From contig NZ_CP116967.1 of the NCBI RefSeq assembly GCF_032050975.1, forward strand, positions 496,001 through 560,000: a stretch of 64,000 nucleotides of DNA. Reading direction: 5' to 3'. The translations under genes were made by a program, and so were the position numbers. The notes beneath the pieces are model-generated. The model was given only the letters and a program-made list of their open reading frames with translations. It ran no database searches and was not told the DNA's origin. Every line of letters starts with the position of its first letter. Positions within the stretch are counted from its first letter, which is position 1. Shown piece by piece: positions 45,918-55,340 of this stretch. The stretch is from Candidatus Nitrospira allomarina (GTDB lineage Bacteria > Nitrospirota > Nitrospiria > Nitrospirales > UBA8639).

Positions 45918-46988
45918 ATGGCTGGTCGTTTACTGATTTACGGTGCCAATGGATTTACTGGTCAGCTCATTGCGGCCCGTGCCAAAAACTTGGGATACGA
46001 TGTAGTCCTTGCCGGTCGCAGCACGGACCGACTGAAATCTTTGGCACAATTACTGGAATTGCCATGGAGGGTTTTTGGGCTTGATGATCCGCAACACCTT
46101 GATGAAGCCCTGGTAGACGTGGATGCCGTCCTGCACCTCGCCGGCCCGTTTAACGTGACCGCCATACCCATGCTGAAAGCATGCCTGCGCAAAGTCACAC
46201 ACTATCTCGATGTCACTGGGGAGTTGGGGGTTTTCCAGGCCCTGCATCGTTTCGATGACGAGGCCCGTTCCCGGGGAATCATGATTATGCCTGGCGTAGG
46301 TTTCGTCCTGCTCGCATCAGACTGTCTGGCGGCTCATGTCGCGTCCAAACTACCTGAGGCACAGTACTTAAGACTTGGGTTCTCACATCCGAAATTTTTT
46401 TCCCGCGGAACCCTCCGAACCATGCTTGGTCTGGTGCGTGAGCAAGTCAGCATCCGGCGTGAAGGGCGTCTGACTTCGGTGCCGGTTGGCCGTTTGGAGC
46501 GAAAATTCGATTACGGAGAGGGTCAGCGAGTCAGCACGGCGGTGAATTGGGCCGACGTTTACACAGCCTACTACACTACCGGTATCCCCAACATTGAAGT
46601 TTATGCGGAGGCACCATTCATGGAACGCGGTCTCTACAAAATTGGCGCCTGGTTTGCCGAACCGATGCGACTAGCATCCTGGCAGGGGATAATTGATTTC
46701 CAGACGAGGTTTTGGCCTGAGGGTCCCTCCTCTTCGGCGCGGGCGGGTGCGAAACGTGTGATTGTGGCTGAGGCCGAGGACCGGTGGCGCAGACAGATTC
46801 GCAGCAGACTGTACACTCCGGACGGCTACGATTTCACGGCAGTCTCGGCTTTAGAGATTGGGCAACGCGTCCTCAAAGGGGAATACCAGCCAGGTTATCA
46901 GACTCCAGCCAGCGTGTACGGGCCAGACTTTGTACTTTCAATGGATGGGGTAAATCGGGAGGATCTCATTGAGAATTCGTGGGCATGA
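45918..46988 (+). CDS. Saccharopine dehydrogenase-like / trans-acting enoyl reductase family protein
   Basis: A 356-residue NAD(P)-binding protein. The N-terminus is a Rossmann fold with GANGFTGQLIA (9-19), then VVLAGRSTDRL, and VLHLAGPF and YLDVTGE, a pattern typical of the saccharopine dehydrogenase-like family that includes the mycobacterial trans-acting enoyl reductases of lipid synthesis. The later AGVGFV-like segment (IMPGVGFVLLASDCLAAHV) also fits. It should reduce a C=C or C=O bond using NAD(P)H; the substrate is unknown. It ends the plus-strand lipid/isoprenoid run. Confidence 0.8.
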   Translation: MAGRLLIYGANGFTGQLIAARAKNLGYDVVLAGRSTDRLKSLAQLLELPWRVFGLDDPQHLDEALVDVDAVLHLAGPFNVTAIPMLKACLRKVTHYLDVTGELGVFQALHRFDDEARSRGIMIMPGVGFVLLASDCLAAHVASKLPEAQYLRLGFSHPKFFSRGTLRTMLGLVREQVSIRREGRLTSVPVGRLERKFDYGEGQRVSTAVNWADVYTAYYTTGIPNIEVYAEAPFMERGLYKIGAWFAEPMRLASWQGIIDFQTRFWPEGPSSSARAGAKRVIVAEAEDRWRRQIRSRLYTPDGYDFTAVSALEIGQRVLKGEYQPGYQTPASVYGPDFVLSMDGVNREDLIENSWA

Positions 46989-47390
46989 CCATCGGCATGT
47001 CCCAAGAAACTGTTCTTCCTATTCCCCAAACCAAAAGAAAACCTGCAATTTCCGTTTACCGATGGCATCCCACAGAAGCCGGTTCGCCGTTTTCGACTTA
47101 AACTGGACACTGAATGGTATAACGTGGCAAAAAACCTACGATTGGCATCTCACTTTTTTGGATGAGCTAAGAAGAGACTTCTGGCAAAATTAAATTTCAC
47201 TAGATTCCGGTAAGCTCAAGGCTTATTGTCTTTCTCCAGCATTTCAATAGTTATACTGTTTCCACATTCGGTTTCCCAAAAAATGGGTTGAGGCTATTCC
47301 TTTTTACGACAAGCTTTATTTTCGCATAGAGTGGGCAAAGAGTTCCTGAATTCGCAAAAGGTTATAGTGTTCGGGATCAGAGAGCAACGG
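46989..47390. other. Convergent gap
   Basis: Lies between convergent genes. No terminator with a clear T tract and no gene was identified. Confidence 0.4.
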
Positions 47391-50300
47391 CTAAGACAGG
47401 CCGCGGCCTCCGTCTAGCAACGCGCGCGCTTCCTGAAGGTCTGGAATGTCAAGCGCGTCCGGAGGTAACGACTTAAAAGCTGCCTTCAGCACGGCGAAGG
47501 AGGGCTCAGGCCGGCCTTTTCCCAAACATAGCACATGGAGTCTGAGAGCCGCTTGCAGCTCTAACAGCTTTGCTCCCTGAACACGGGCGATCTCGACGGC
47601 GCGGCTGAAATCATCCTCGGCGCCCCCCGCTGTAGATGTTCCTCTGAGTCCCAACAGTTCTCCCCGCATACGATAGAGTACCGACTCATACCAGTGTTCG
47701 TCATGCCGCATGGCATGGTCTATGGCTTTCTCGACTGTATTGAGAGCATCTTCGACCCTTCCCGCCGCCCGATAGACATCAGCGAGTCCGCCCAAAAAAT
47801 AAGATGTCGCAATCTCTCCGCCCCCTGCCTGCCACGCCGCCAGCGTGTCGGTCAGCTGGTCGATGGCTTTTTTCCCACCGCCCTGTCTCCCCATCGCAAT
47901 AGCTCGTTGCATGGTGCCCCAGCTAAGCCATGCGAAGAAATCGTGCCGTTGCGAGATGTCAATGGTAACCTCGGCGTGACGCCCTGCACTCCCGAACTCA
48001 CACCGGAGGTTGTGAAACATGGCAGCGAAACAGTGCGCATACGCAATATCGAAGGGCCGATTGAGTTCCTCTGCCAGCTCGATGGCTTCCTGATTGCATC
48101 GACTCCCTTCTGAGTAATCGCCCAACATCCACCGGTTAAGTGCCAGGAGGCACAAACTGGCCACGCCCGGTTCCTGTGGAGTCGGATACTTCAGTCGCTT
48201 TCCATTACAGGAACGGTACTCTTTCATAGCTTTGTCAAGGAGTGCAGTTCCTTTCTCCAGGTCTCCCATGTAGGTTAGGACGTACCCAAGAATGGTATAC
48301 CCCTCAATCAGATAGTCGTCCCGATGCGTTTCCTGCCCCAGGCGCAGACATTCCTCGGCAAGTTCCCTGGCGTTGTTCAGATCATCACGGACAATGTAAA
48401 ACGAGCACAAATTTCTGAGCACTGGATACAACTCTGCGTTGTTGCCAAGAAGGAAACACAGCTCTCTGGCACGCTGATAGGCCTCCCCCACCCGTGGAAC
48501 GGCGTATCCGTCGGAGGCAGTTATGCTCAATCCAAGCTGGAGGCGTAGCTCTAGCTCTAAAGAAATGCGTAATAGGTCTTCGGGGAGCTGAGGGAGGAGG
48601 TCGAGGCCGGCTGTGAAGTGTCCAGTGGCTTCCTTGTTAGCCAAACGCTCCATTGCCCGGCTGCCCGCTTTCTTCCAATAGGTCGCAGCCTGTCTGGCAC
48701 AGCCGGCGGACGAAAAGTGCTGGGCCAAGAGCTCTGGTTGGTTCTCGGCCACTTCCGGGAAGCGTTCAACTAATACGCGGGCAATTCGTTCGTGATGCCG
48801 CACCCGTGTGCTCTGGAGCAATGAGTTATACGCCGTTTCCTGGATTAGGGCGTGCCTGAAACTGTAGGTCGCCAGCGGCGGTACCCCGTCTCGCGTGACT
48901 AAGTTGGACTCAATGAGCCGCGCCAGGTCACGTTCCATATCCATAGCGCTCCTCTCCACCAGGCTTTGGAGGACGTCGTGGCGGAAATCACGCCCGATGG
49001 TTGCCCCGAGTTGTGCCAAGGTCTTTGCGGAGCCCAGTCGATCCAACCGCGCCATGAGTGAATCTTGTACGGTAGTCGGGATCGCTCGTGCGGGGAGCGG
49101 TCCACTAAGTTCGTATGATCCGTCGACCGGCTTCAAGAACCCTGACTCCAGGATCGTCTTGGTTAACTCTTCCACAAACAATGGCACGCCGTCTGTGCGC
49201 TTCACCATCTCCTGAAGAACTTCGTCCGGTAGAGTCCGTCCGTGAGCCACATGGGTCGCCAACTCAACAGTCTGCTCCTGGGTCAACCGGGTCAAATCCA
49301 GCGAATGCAGGCCTTCATTGGCTGGCCATTTGGCTTGGAACTCAGGCCTATACGTTAAGAGCATAAGCATCCGGGGCAATCTCTGCTGATTCATGAGGTG
49401 GTCGAGTAGCTCCAAACTGGATGGGTCTATCCAATGTAAATCTTCAACAATAAACAGTACGGGTGCTGTCTCTGTACTTCGCAACAGCCATGTCGTCAAC
49501 GTTTCCAAGGTAAGCTGCCGTGCGCGAAGGGGAGTCACGTTTCGCGGAGTGTACCCGACATCAGGCGTCAGCGAGACCAGTGGCGCCAACAATGGGATCG
49601 CGTCCTCCGGGACTAACCCAAGGCCCTCCATTGCCTTGCGGAGTTTGGATAATTTCTCCTGGGGTGAATCTTCTCGTTTGAAGCCAATGGTCCGCCGGAG
49701 CAAGTGTGAGAGTGGGGCAAATGCAGTGTGTTGATCGTAGGCTAAACAGTAGCACTCCAGCAATGAAAATGTTTCACCTGCCAGATGGCATTTTAATACT
49801 TCAATCAAGCGCGATTTACCAATGCCAGGCTCTCCACGAACGAGGACCACCTGTCCGTTCCCGGAACAGGTCCTTTGCCAACATTCCCAAAGAAAGTTCG
49901 CTTCCTTGTCTCTGCCAACCAGAGGCACGATCCCGAGCGTTGCGGCGGCTTGCATTCGTGTTTGGACTTCTGTCTCGCCTTCAACCCGGTACAATTGCAC
50001 CTGACGGGCCAGGCCTTTGAGACTATGGGTTCCCAGGCCCTGGCAGGTAAAGTAGGGTTCTACCAGCCGATGAGTTGCGGCAGTCATCACGATGGTATCG
50101 GGATCTGCCAGAGTCTGGACCCGTGCCGCAATGTTGAGTGTCTCACCCACTGCCATTTCATCGTGCCCAACAATCACTTCGCCGGTGTCGATTCCCATCC
50201 TTACGGACAATTCAAGGGCACCTTCTTTCTGGAATCCGAACTTCAATTTTTTCACTTCCATCCGAATAGCCAAGGCTGTTCGAATGGCACGCTGCGCATC

Positions 50301-50657
50301 GTCTTCCTGGGCATGCGGGTGGCCAAAATATACCAAGACCCCATCCCCAAGGTAATGCGCCACATGCCCTTCATTGCGATCAACTATTTCCCTGCACCTT
50401 TCATAGTAGGCACGCAAAACAAGATCCCATTCTTCCGTACCTAGGCGCTCGGCAAGCGTAGTTGACCCAACCAGGTCACAGAATAGCACCGTCAGCTGGC
50501 GACGCTCGGCAAGACGGTTACCGCAACTCCGGCAAAACTGCCCTTGAGGTGAATTAGCTATCCCGCACGCTGCACAGCGGTTCTCCAGGCATACACCGCA
50601 CTTAGAACAAACATCAAGATGGTCTGGATTATTGGTACTGCAAGAGTAACAGCGCAT
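47391..50657 (-). CDS. Zinc-ribbon class III cyclase fused to AAA ATPase and TPR region
   Basis: A 1088-residue cytoplasmic protein. Two zinc ribbons open it (Cys3, 6, 17, 20 and Cys28, 31, 42, 45). A class III cyclase domain follows (about 50-230) with metal ligands Asp61 (FCDLVGST) and Asp105 (LGDGVLVYFG) and Asn175/Arg179 (GETLNIAAR), so it is probably active. Next is an AAA-type ATPase (Walker A GEPGIGKS 275-282; Walker B VLFIVEDLHWID) and a long helical TPR-like region to the C-terminus. This layout is widespread in bacteria with many cyclases. The ligand is unknown. It is a single gene, preceded by a 16-base palindrome. Confidence 0.92.
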   Translation of the reverse strand: MRCYSCSTNNPDHLDVCSKCGVCLENRCAACGIANSPQGQFCRSCGNRLAERRQLTVLFCDLVGSTTLAERLGTEEWDLVLRAYYERCREIVDRNEGHVAHYLGDGVLVYFGHPHAQEDDAQRAIRTALAIRMEVKKLKFGFQKEGALELSVRMGIDTGEVIVGHDEMAVGETLNIAARVQTLADPDTIVMTAATHRLVEPYFTCQGLGTHSLKGLARQVQLYRVEGETEVQTRMQAAATLGIVPLVGRDKEANFLWECWQRTCSGNGQVVLVRGEPGIGKSRLIEVLKCHLAGETFSLLECYCLAYDQHTAFAPLSHLLRRTIGFKREDSPQEKLSKLRKAMEGLGLVPEDAIPLLAPLVSLTPDVGYTPRNVTPLRARQLTLETLTTWLLRSTETAPVLFIVEDLHWIDPSSLELLDHLMNQQRLPRMLMLLTYRPEFQAKWPANEGLHSLDLTRLTQEQTVELATHVAHGRTLPDEVLQEMVKRTDGVPLFVEELTKTILESGFLKPVDGSYELSGPLPARAIPTTVQDSLMARLDRLGSAKTLAQLGATIGRDFRHDVLQSLVERSAMDMERDLARLIESNLVTRDGVPPLATYSFRHALIQETAYNSLLQSTRVRHHERIARVLVERFPEVAENQPELLAQHFSSAGCARQAATYWKKAGSRAMERLANKEATGHFTAGLDLLPQLPEDLLRISLELELRLQLGLSITASDGYAVPRVGEAYQRARELCFLLGNNAELYPVLRNLCSFYIVRDDLNNARELAEECLRLGQETHRDDYLIEGYTILGYVLTYMGDLEKGTALLDKAMKEYRSCNGKRLKYPTPQEPGVASLCLLALNRWMLGDYSEGSRCNQEAIELAEELNRPFDIAYAHCFAAMFHNLRCEFGSAGRHAEVTIDISQRHDFFAWLSWGTMQRAIAMGRQGGGKKAIDQLTDTLAAWQAGGGEIATSYFLGGLADVYRAAGRVEDALNTVEKAIDHAMRHDEHWYESVLYRMRGELLGLRGTSTAGGAEDDFSRAVEIARVQGAKLLELQAALRLHVLCLGKGRPEPSFAVLKAAFKSLPPDALDIPDLQEARALLDGGRGLS

Positions 50658-50670
50658 ATTTTCGACCTAC

Positions 50671-50686
50671 CAGCTCAATTGAGCTG
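50671..50686. promoter_or_regulatory. 16-base perfect palindrome upstream of the large cyclase
   Basis: CAGCTCAATTGAGCTG lies 13 bases upstream of the ATG at 50657. It could be an operator or an RNA hairpin next to the ribosome-binding site. Confidence 0.4.
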
Positions 50687-51304
50687 AACGAATGGTCTGG
50701 GGACCGTGACCCTGGTTTACGATGAGGCGTCCTTTTTGAATGGGATTTACACACCATGCGCTACGACTCCAGAAAATCTGGTCGGTATAATTGGTAGAAG
50801 ATAAGAGACGGGAGAAGCCACGAGCCGCATTGAAGGGCCCCCCATACCTCAAGGTTAATTTGCTAAGGATCTGGTGGATAAATTTTAAACAATCAGTCTA
50901 ATAAGTGCTACCAGAAAAAAAGTGCAGTTTTTGAGGGAGTTGTTTGATACAAGTCTCCTGAGAAAACGTACTATTTCAAATGAAACCCTAATTGGATATC
51001 GAGCATGATTCATATTGGGATATACCAGGATCGCATGGGAATGTATGCCGTATGGTACGCCGGCACTGTAAATTTGCAATAGACCGCGGCACGGGGGGCT
51101 TTGAGAGGTCCTGCCGGAAACACTGCTTGACAACTGTGGATGATTAGCTCAGGATTTCTCTAGAAAAATAAATATCTGTCCAAAACCGCTTTCATGTTTT
51201 GGATCTTTGAGACCCTAGGTAGGACGGTGTTTTCCAGTGAACCCCCACGCGTCCCTCTAGCTTGAGAGGTTTAACCAAAATATCTCTTTTGAGAGGAGAA
51301 TGCC
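50687..51304. other. Non-coding divergent region
   Basis: About 620 bases between divergent genes. AGAGGAG at 51292-51298 is the ribosome-binding site for the next gene. No other clear element was seen. Confidence 0.4.
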
Positions 51305-51934
51305 ATGGAAACCGAACTAAAGGAGAGTTCATTTTCGGAAAGCTTTCAATGTGCGCTCAACCGATGTTGCGATGCGCAAGTCGAATGCACAACACAAATG
51401 ACTAAGGTTACGTGCGAGTTATGGTCCAAAGCGATGGCTTGTTATGTTGCTGGGGTGACAAGGGGTCTTGGAGGCTTGGTAAATTGCTATATTGCCGGAG
51501 TGGAATGTTTTTATAAAACCTTAGAAGACGTGGCAGAAGAACTCTGCGATAAGATGAATTGTAAAATCCGCCCGGAAGATCCGGATGATAGGAAGGTAAA
51601 AGTAGCCAAAACGGAATTTTATATGGCATTGGAAAAGGCTTTTGAACCATTTTTTAAAATCGTGGAGGCCCACGCCGAAAACTGGGGCAAGGAACATGGG
51701 AAATTATCCCAAGCTGAGTTTTATAAAACCTTGGAGGGCTGCCTTGAACCACTGGGCCAAATTAAGCCAGCTGAGTTTTCTAAGTTCTTGGAGATCATGA
51801 CCGATAATCAGGGGGAATTTAAGACAAAAATAAAAAAAGCTGTGGCAAGTCAAACTTTATCCATGAAGCCTAACAAGGCTAAAAAGAAAGGCACAGTCAA
51901 AAAGAAGGTACAAACTAAGAAGATGGTCACTTAG
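51305..51934 (+). CDS. Hypothetical protein with Lys-rich tail
   Basis: A 209-residue protein with no family recognised. The N-terminal third is Cys-rich (CALNRCCDAQVECTTQ; VTCELWSKAMACYVAGV). The middle has a repeated motif, EFYMALEKAFEP and EFYKTLEGCLEP, spaced about 37 residues. The last 25 residues are histone-like (KPNKAKKKGTVKKKVQTKK), which suggests binding to nucleic acid or another polyanion. AGAGGAG precedes the ATG with good spacing. It stands alone, flanked by large non-coding regions. Confidence 0.75.
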   Translation: METELKESSFSESFQCALNRCCDAQVECTTQMTKVTCELWSKAMACYVAGVTRGLGGLVNCYIAGVECFYKTLEDVAEELCDKMNCKIRPEDPDDRKVKVAKTEFYMALEKAFEPFFKIVEAHAENWGKEHGKLSQAEFYKTLEGCLEPLGQIKPAEFSKFLEIMTDNQGEFKTKIKKAVASQTLSMKPNKAKKKGTVKKKVQTKKMVT

Positions 51935-52705
51935 AAAACATGCCACCTAGTGAAAATCCCGATGAACCGCATGATGATAGCCTTAGATAGTCAATTCGTT
52001 TCTCCATAATAAACGAATCTTTGGTTAAAGTGGAATATGGGTTTAAGTTGTCATGGAGCGCTCAGTGTCAATTTATCTGTAATTGGCGTATGCATTGCAT
52101 CGGTTTAAATCAGCAGAACAAGCTGGAAATGTGAAAGAAGGGATCCCGCGGCATGCTGCAGGCAATTGGTGTGATTCACAAGACATACTCCCAACCAGAA
52201 TGCTGAGTCTCTTCGATGAAAATGAGAATGTCATGGGCATTTAGTGGATAGAGTTCTGTCATGATGGGGACGGCCTATTGCACCGTGTCTTTTCCGTGTT
52301 CTTCTTTGATCAAACCGAAAGGGTTCTTTTGTGCCTGATGTACTTTCACCCCTACCCTGAAATCAAAAACAAGGCAGAATAGTTTCATGAACGACAGGCT
52401 CTGAAGAAAGCTGCCGGCCACGGCAAGAGCCTTCTGACTCCGATTTGACAAACCAGTCCCAAATGAGATCCGAGGGTAGATATGTCTGTTGGTCACGTTG
52501 AGTTCGTCGCATATAGGTCAAATACGGATGGCATTTGAAGGGAAAGGCGTACAATGAGGTCGAATGGTCTTCAGAGGAAATGGAGACTCCAATAATGGAC
52601 TCACTAAATAATCTCATTCTGCAACAAAAAAATTTACACAATAAATTCACCTCCATCAGTTTCAAAATAACTTGCATCGGCTGGCCATTGAATATGCTGA
52701 ACGAC
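51935..52705. other. Non-coding region upstream of tRNA-Asn
   Basis: About 770 bases. Short frames here lack start signals or composition that would support a gene. No repeat or attachment-site copy of the tRNA end was noticed. Confidence 0.4.
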
Positions 52706-52710
52706 AAAGA

Positions 52711-52747
52711 AAAGCCCTTTGCAATAAGGAGCTTGCAATAGGGCTTT
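52711..52747 (-). terminator. Terminator after tRNA-Asn
   Basis: On the minus strand AAAGCCC and GGGCTTT pair, extended by TTGCAA/TTGCAA-type pairing inside, and TTCTTT follows. It starts nine bases past the tRNA's 3' end. Confidence 0.7.
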
Positions 52748-52755
52748 ATTGATTG

Positions 52756-52831
52756 TGGCTCCTCGGGCAGGACTCGAACCTGCGACCATTCGGTTAACAG
52801 CCGAACGCTCTACCAACTGAGCTACCGAGGA
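52756..52831 (-). tRNA. tRNA-Asn (GTT)
   Basis: A 76-base cloverleaf with CCA encoded. The acceptor stem is TCCTCGG/CCGAGGA. The D arm reads AGCTCAGTTGGTAGAGC, the anticodon stem-loop TTCGG-CTGTTAA-CCGAA has anticodon GTT, and the T arm contains GGTTCGAGTCC. Confidence 0.97.
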
Positions 52832-52935
52832 ACGAATATTTATTAGGTACGAATCTTCTCTTCCAAAAGATGATCATAGCGTGACGGCCGGATTTCTTCA
52901 AGAACCGATGGACCCTTTTAAGGATTTTTTATGCC

Positions 52936-53199
52936 TTAGAACTGAAAATCGGCAGAATCCTCTTCACCCTCATCCGCCTCCGACGCACCACCCTCGGATA
53001 ACTTCACATAGTGGCGGGCCCAGGACAAATATATATTGGCGCTGTCTTTCATCGCATCGGTACCTTTGATAAGTTTACCGACAACTTCCTGATCTCCCCC
53101 ACTGATTTCAATCTCTCGTGCTTTTGTTTCTAACGCATGATGAAAATTTTCCATCTGTTCCGTCAACGTCCGCACTTGTTGATTTAAATCGGTACTCAT
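52936..53199 (-). CDS. Small helical protein of unknown function
   Basis: An 87-residue protein with coiled-coil-like helices (MSTDLNQQVRTLTEQMENFH; ALETKAREIEIS) and an acidic tail (SEADEGEEDSADFQF). No family was recognised. It lies downstream of the oxidoreductase operon, but a terminator at 53257-53302 separates them, so it is probably read from its own promoter. Composition and start look normal. Function is not inferable. Confidence 0.7.
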   Translation of the reverse strand: MSTDLNQQVRTLTEQMENFHHALETKAREIEISGGDQEVVGKLIKGTDAMKDSANIYLSWARHYVKLSEGGASEADEGEEDSADFQF

Positions 53200-53256
53200 T
53201 TAATCTTACCCCTACATCCTGTGCATCCATTAATGGATGACGGTTCGGCAAACAAA

Positions 53257-53302
53257 TAAAAAAGCCCTACGACCAATCACAATACGGAGATCGTAGGGCT
53301 TT
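53257..53302 (-). terminator. Terminator of the oxidoreductase operon
   Basis: A 12-bp stem (53261-53272 with 53291-53302, GCCCTACGA/TCGTAGGGC core) has a T run after it on the minus strand (A run at 53257-53263). It follows the ferredoxin-subunit stop by 14 bases. It also has T-rich sequence on the plus side, so it may work both ways. Confidence 0.85.
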
Positions 53303-53315
53303 TCGTCTTTTTGAA

Positions 53316-53594
53316 TTATCCCTGATAGGCTTGACCCAACTCCGCAGCTTCTCCAGCCTTATCCATTAAGGTCCCATCTGAATTCACGGCGACCATTTCA
53401 ATCGCTTCGTGTTTAGCGGCGTCACATACGACTTTACACAGCTCACAACCCTTGCACCGCTCGATATGCACTTCGGCTATCATTTTGTCTGAATTGAGAT
53501 CCAAACAATTGGCTTCCGGACAATACATGATACAAAGCCGACAGCCTTTTTTCGCCACACATTTCTCATCTGTCACTTGGGCAACATTATACAT
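53316..53594 (-). CDS. 2-oxoacid:ferredoxin oxidoreductase, ferredoxin-like (delta) subunit
   Basis: A 92-residue protein with two [4Fe-4S] sites: Cys12, 18, 21, 25 in KCVAKKGCRLCIMYCPE, and Cys47, 50, 53, 57 in RCKGCELCKVVCDA. It carries electrons between the catalytic core and ferredoxin. It is the last gene of the five-gene operon before a strong terminator. The C-terminal extension after the second site (about 35 residues) is unremarkable. Gene naming differs between organisms, so no symbol is given. Confidence 0.9.
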   Translation of the reverse strand: MYNVAQVTDEKCVAKKGCRLCIMYCPEANCLDLNSDKMIAEVHIERCKGCELCKVVCDAAKHEAIEMVAVNSDGTLMDKAGEAAELGQAYQG

Positions 53595-53630
53595 CTATCT
53601 ATCTCTTTCCTTCGCTGAGGTTCTCGGTAT

Positions 53631-54335
53631 TTATGCGGCCGTGGCTTCTCCGACCATCAATTCCACGTTGTTTTTCTCTGCCCATTCTGCTGCTATTTCA
53701 TAGGATCGGGCTACCGTATCGAGATTCTTTTTTAACAACATTTCTTTTTTCGCAAACTTCTTCTTAATGGCTTCGTCCAGAGTTGCCGTACCACCGGAGG
53801 CCACGAATTTTTTCCCAAATCGTTCCTGTAAAGCCAGGTCCAATCCATTCATGGAGACACACTTGGTGATCCCGGCTACGGAACCAATCATGGTCATGTT
53901 CGTTGCCAATTCGGTCCCGGCGATTTCTAAGGCAATATTCGTCCCTGGAATATTGAAGACCGCTACATTCAGATCTTTGAGTCGTTTCACGTCTTCATCG
54001 GACAAGAGAGGCATGTCAGTGTTGATGATTACAAGCCCACCCTCTTTAATCCCTGAATAAAATGGCATCGTATAACTCTTCCCCATCGTAATGACTTGAG
54101 GATGAAACACTTGGATCACATCTGGAAACACAAGCTCGCCTCTATCGTAAATTTTTCGGAGTCCGATTCGACAATAACTTTCGGCCGGAGCCATACGCTT
54201 TTCGGCCCCAAAAAATGGATTCGAAATGGCAAACTTTCCATCTTTCGCTGCAGCCATAGCCATAACATGAGCCGCAGTCACGGCACCCTGCCCTCCCAGA
54301 CCTGACATTCGGATATTGATTCTACGTATAATCAT
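53631..54335 (-). CDS. 2-oxoacid:ferredoxin oxidoreductase, gamma subunit
   Basis: A 234-residue gamma domain, recognised from the opening RINIRMSGLGGQGAVTAAHV and from FFGAEKRMAPAESYCRIG. In the known enzymes this subunit takes part in coenzyme A binding. It is encoded 29 bases after the beta subunit and shortly before the ferredoxin subunit. The separate gamma gene marks the multi-subunit type of enzyme as in rTCA-cycle bacteria rather than the fused pyruvate oxidoreductase. Confidence 0.92.
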   Translation of the reverse strand: MIIRRINIRMSGLGGQGAVTAAHVMAMAAAKDGKFAISNPFFGAEKRMAPAESYCRIGLRKIYDRGELVFPDVIQVFHPQVITMGKSYTMPFYSGIKEGGLVIINTDMPLLSDEDVKRLKDLNVAVFNIPGTNIALEIAGTELATNMTMIGSVAGITKCVSMNGLDLALQERFGKKFVASGGTATLDEAIKKKFAKKEMLLKKNLDTVARSYEIAAEWAEKNNVELMVGEATAA

Positions 54336-54364
54336 GGATTAGCTCCTCTCACATGTCTCTCCGT

Positions 54365-55273
54365 TTATGCCGTTTGGCCGGCGAGTTGCTTTTTGGCTTC
54401 AGCTTTTCGTTCTTTTTCCTTCGCAGCCAATTCGGCCAATAATTCCTTAGCCGGTTCGCTTACATACTCTTTATAGGCAAACCGTTCCGTTGGCTTTTCA
54501 GAATCACGCATTTCCTGCAAGCCTTCCATGCTGTTTTTCCCAATTTCCAAAATACATGGCGTATACAATTGGAGATAAGTCGGTCCAATTTCCCGCGCAA
54601 TATGCACAGCATTTTTTATCACTTTTTCAATGAGATTTGGTTTGCTGACCGTGCAATTCACCACATAGTGGCAGCCGGACTCCCTGGCAATTTCTGGAAG
54701 GCGAACTTTTTCAAAGGTTTTGCCTACTGGGGCCATCTTGGCAACAAAACCCTTTTGCATAAGCCCACTCTCTTGACCACCTGTATTGGCATACAGCTCG
54801 TTATCGAAACAAATGGTGGTAAATTTTTCCTGGCGGAACCAGGCCTGCAAGGTCATGTCTAAGCCAATATCTACCGTAGCCCCGTCGCCTGCTAACACCA
54901 CGACGTCTTTATGACGATCAGGAAAACGAACCGTCAACGCCCGTTTTAACCCTGACGCAATAGCATTTTGATTGCCGAACAATGAATGAATATTGTGTAC
55001 CGCCACATGTGGAAATACCAAGCTGGTACATCCGGTTGAGCCCACCATGACAGTATCCTCTGGATTCGGCAAAGACGCGAGGATATAACGAAAGGCCATG
55101 GACTCCGGACATCCGGCGCAAAGAGAGTGCTCTTCAATGAGTTCCTTCGCGTTACCGATATCTTTCCATCCTCGTTGTTCATTCCCATACGTCGCCCGTT
55201 TGACCAGATCCTGGTACTCAGCGGGCATGATGTCAAACAACTCTTCTGCGATTTTTATTCGTTCTTTACTCAT
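54365..55273 (-). CDS. 2-oxoacid:ferredoxin oxidoreductase, beta subunit
   Basis: A 302-residue thiamine-diphosphate-binding subunit. The TPP motif region reads VVLAGDGATVDIGLDMTLQA, followed by FDNELYANTGGQESG, as in the beta subunits of pyruvate and 2-oxoglutarate oxidoreductases. An early Cys pair (HSLCAGCPESMAF) and a later Cys match cluster ligands of the family. It catalyses oxidative decarboxylation or, in the reductive TCA cycle, carboxylation. Substrate preference (pyruvate or 2-oxoglutarate) cannot be set from sequence by eye. Confidence 0.93.
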   Translation of the reverse strand: MSKERIKIAEELFDIMPAEYQDLVKRATYGNEQRGWKDIGNAKELIEEHSLCAGCPESMAFRYILASLPNPEDTVMVGSTGCTSLVFPHVAVHNIHSLFGNQNAIASGLKRALTVRFPDRHKDVVVLAGDGATVDIGLDMTLQAWFRQEKFTTICFDNELYANTGGQESGLMQKGFVAKMAPVGKTFEKVRLPEIARESGCHYVVNCTVSKPNLIEKVIKNAVHIAREIGPTYLQLYTPCILEIGKNSMEGLQEMRDSEKPTERFAYKEYVSEPAKELLAELAAKEKERKAEAKKQLAGQTA

Positions 55274-55340
55274 GAGTTTCTCCTTATAATCGTGATCTGC
55301 TTGAAAGCCACACTTTCACCGAGTGCTTACCGTTGTTGCA

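Noticed and set aside
52705-52831. Integration site at the tRNA-Asn gene
   Set aside because: No direct repeat of the tRNA 3' end and no integrase gene next to it were seen.
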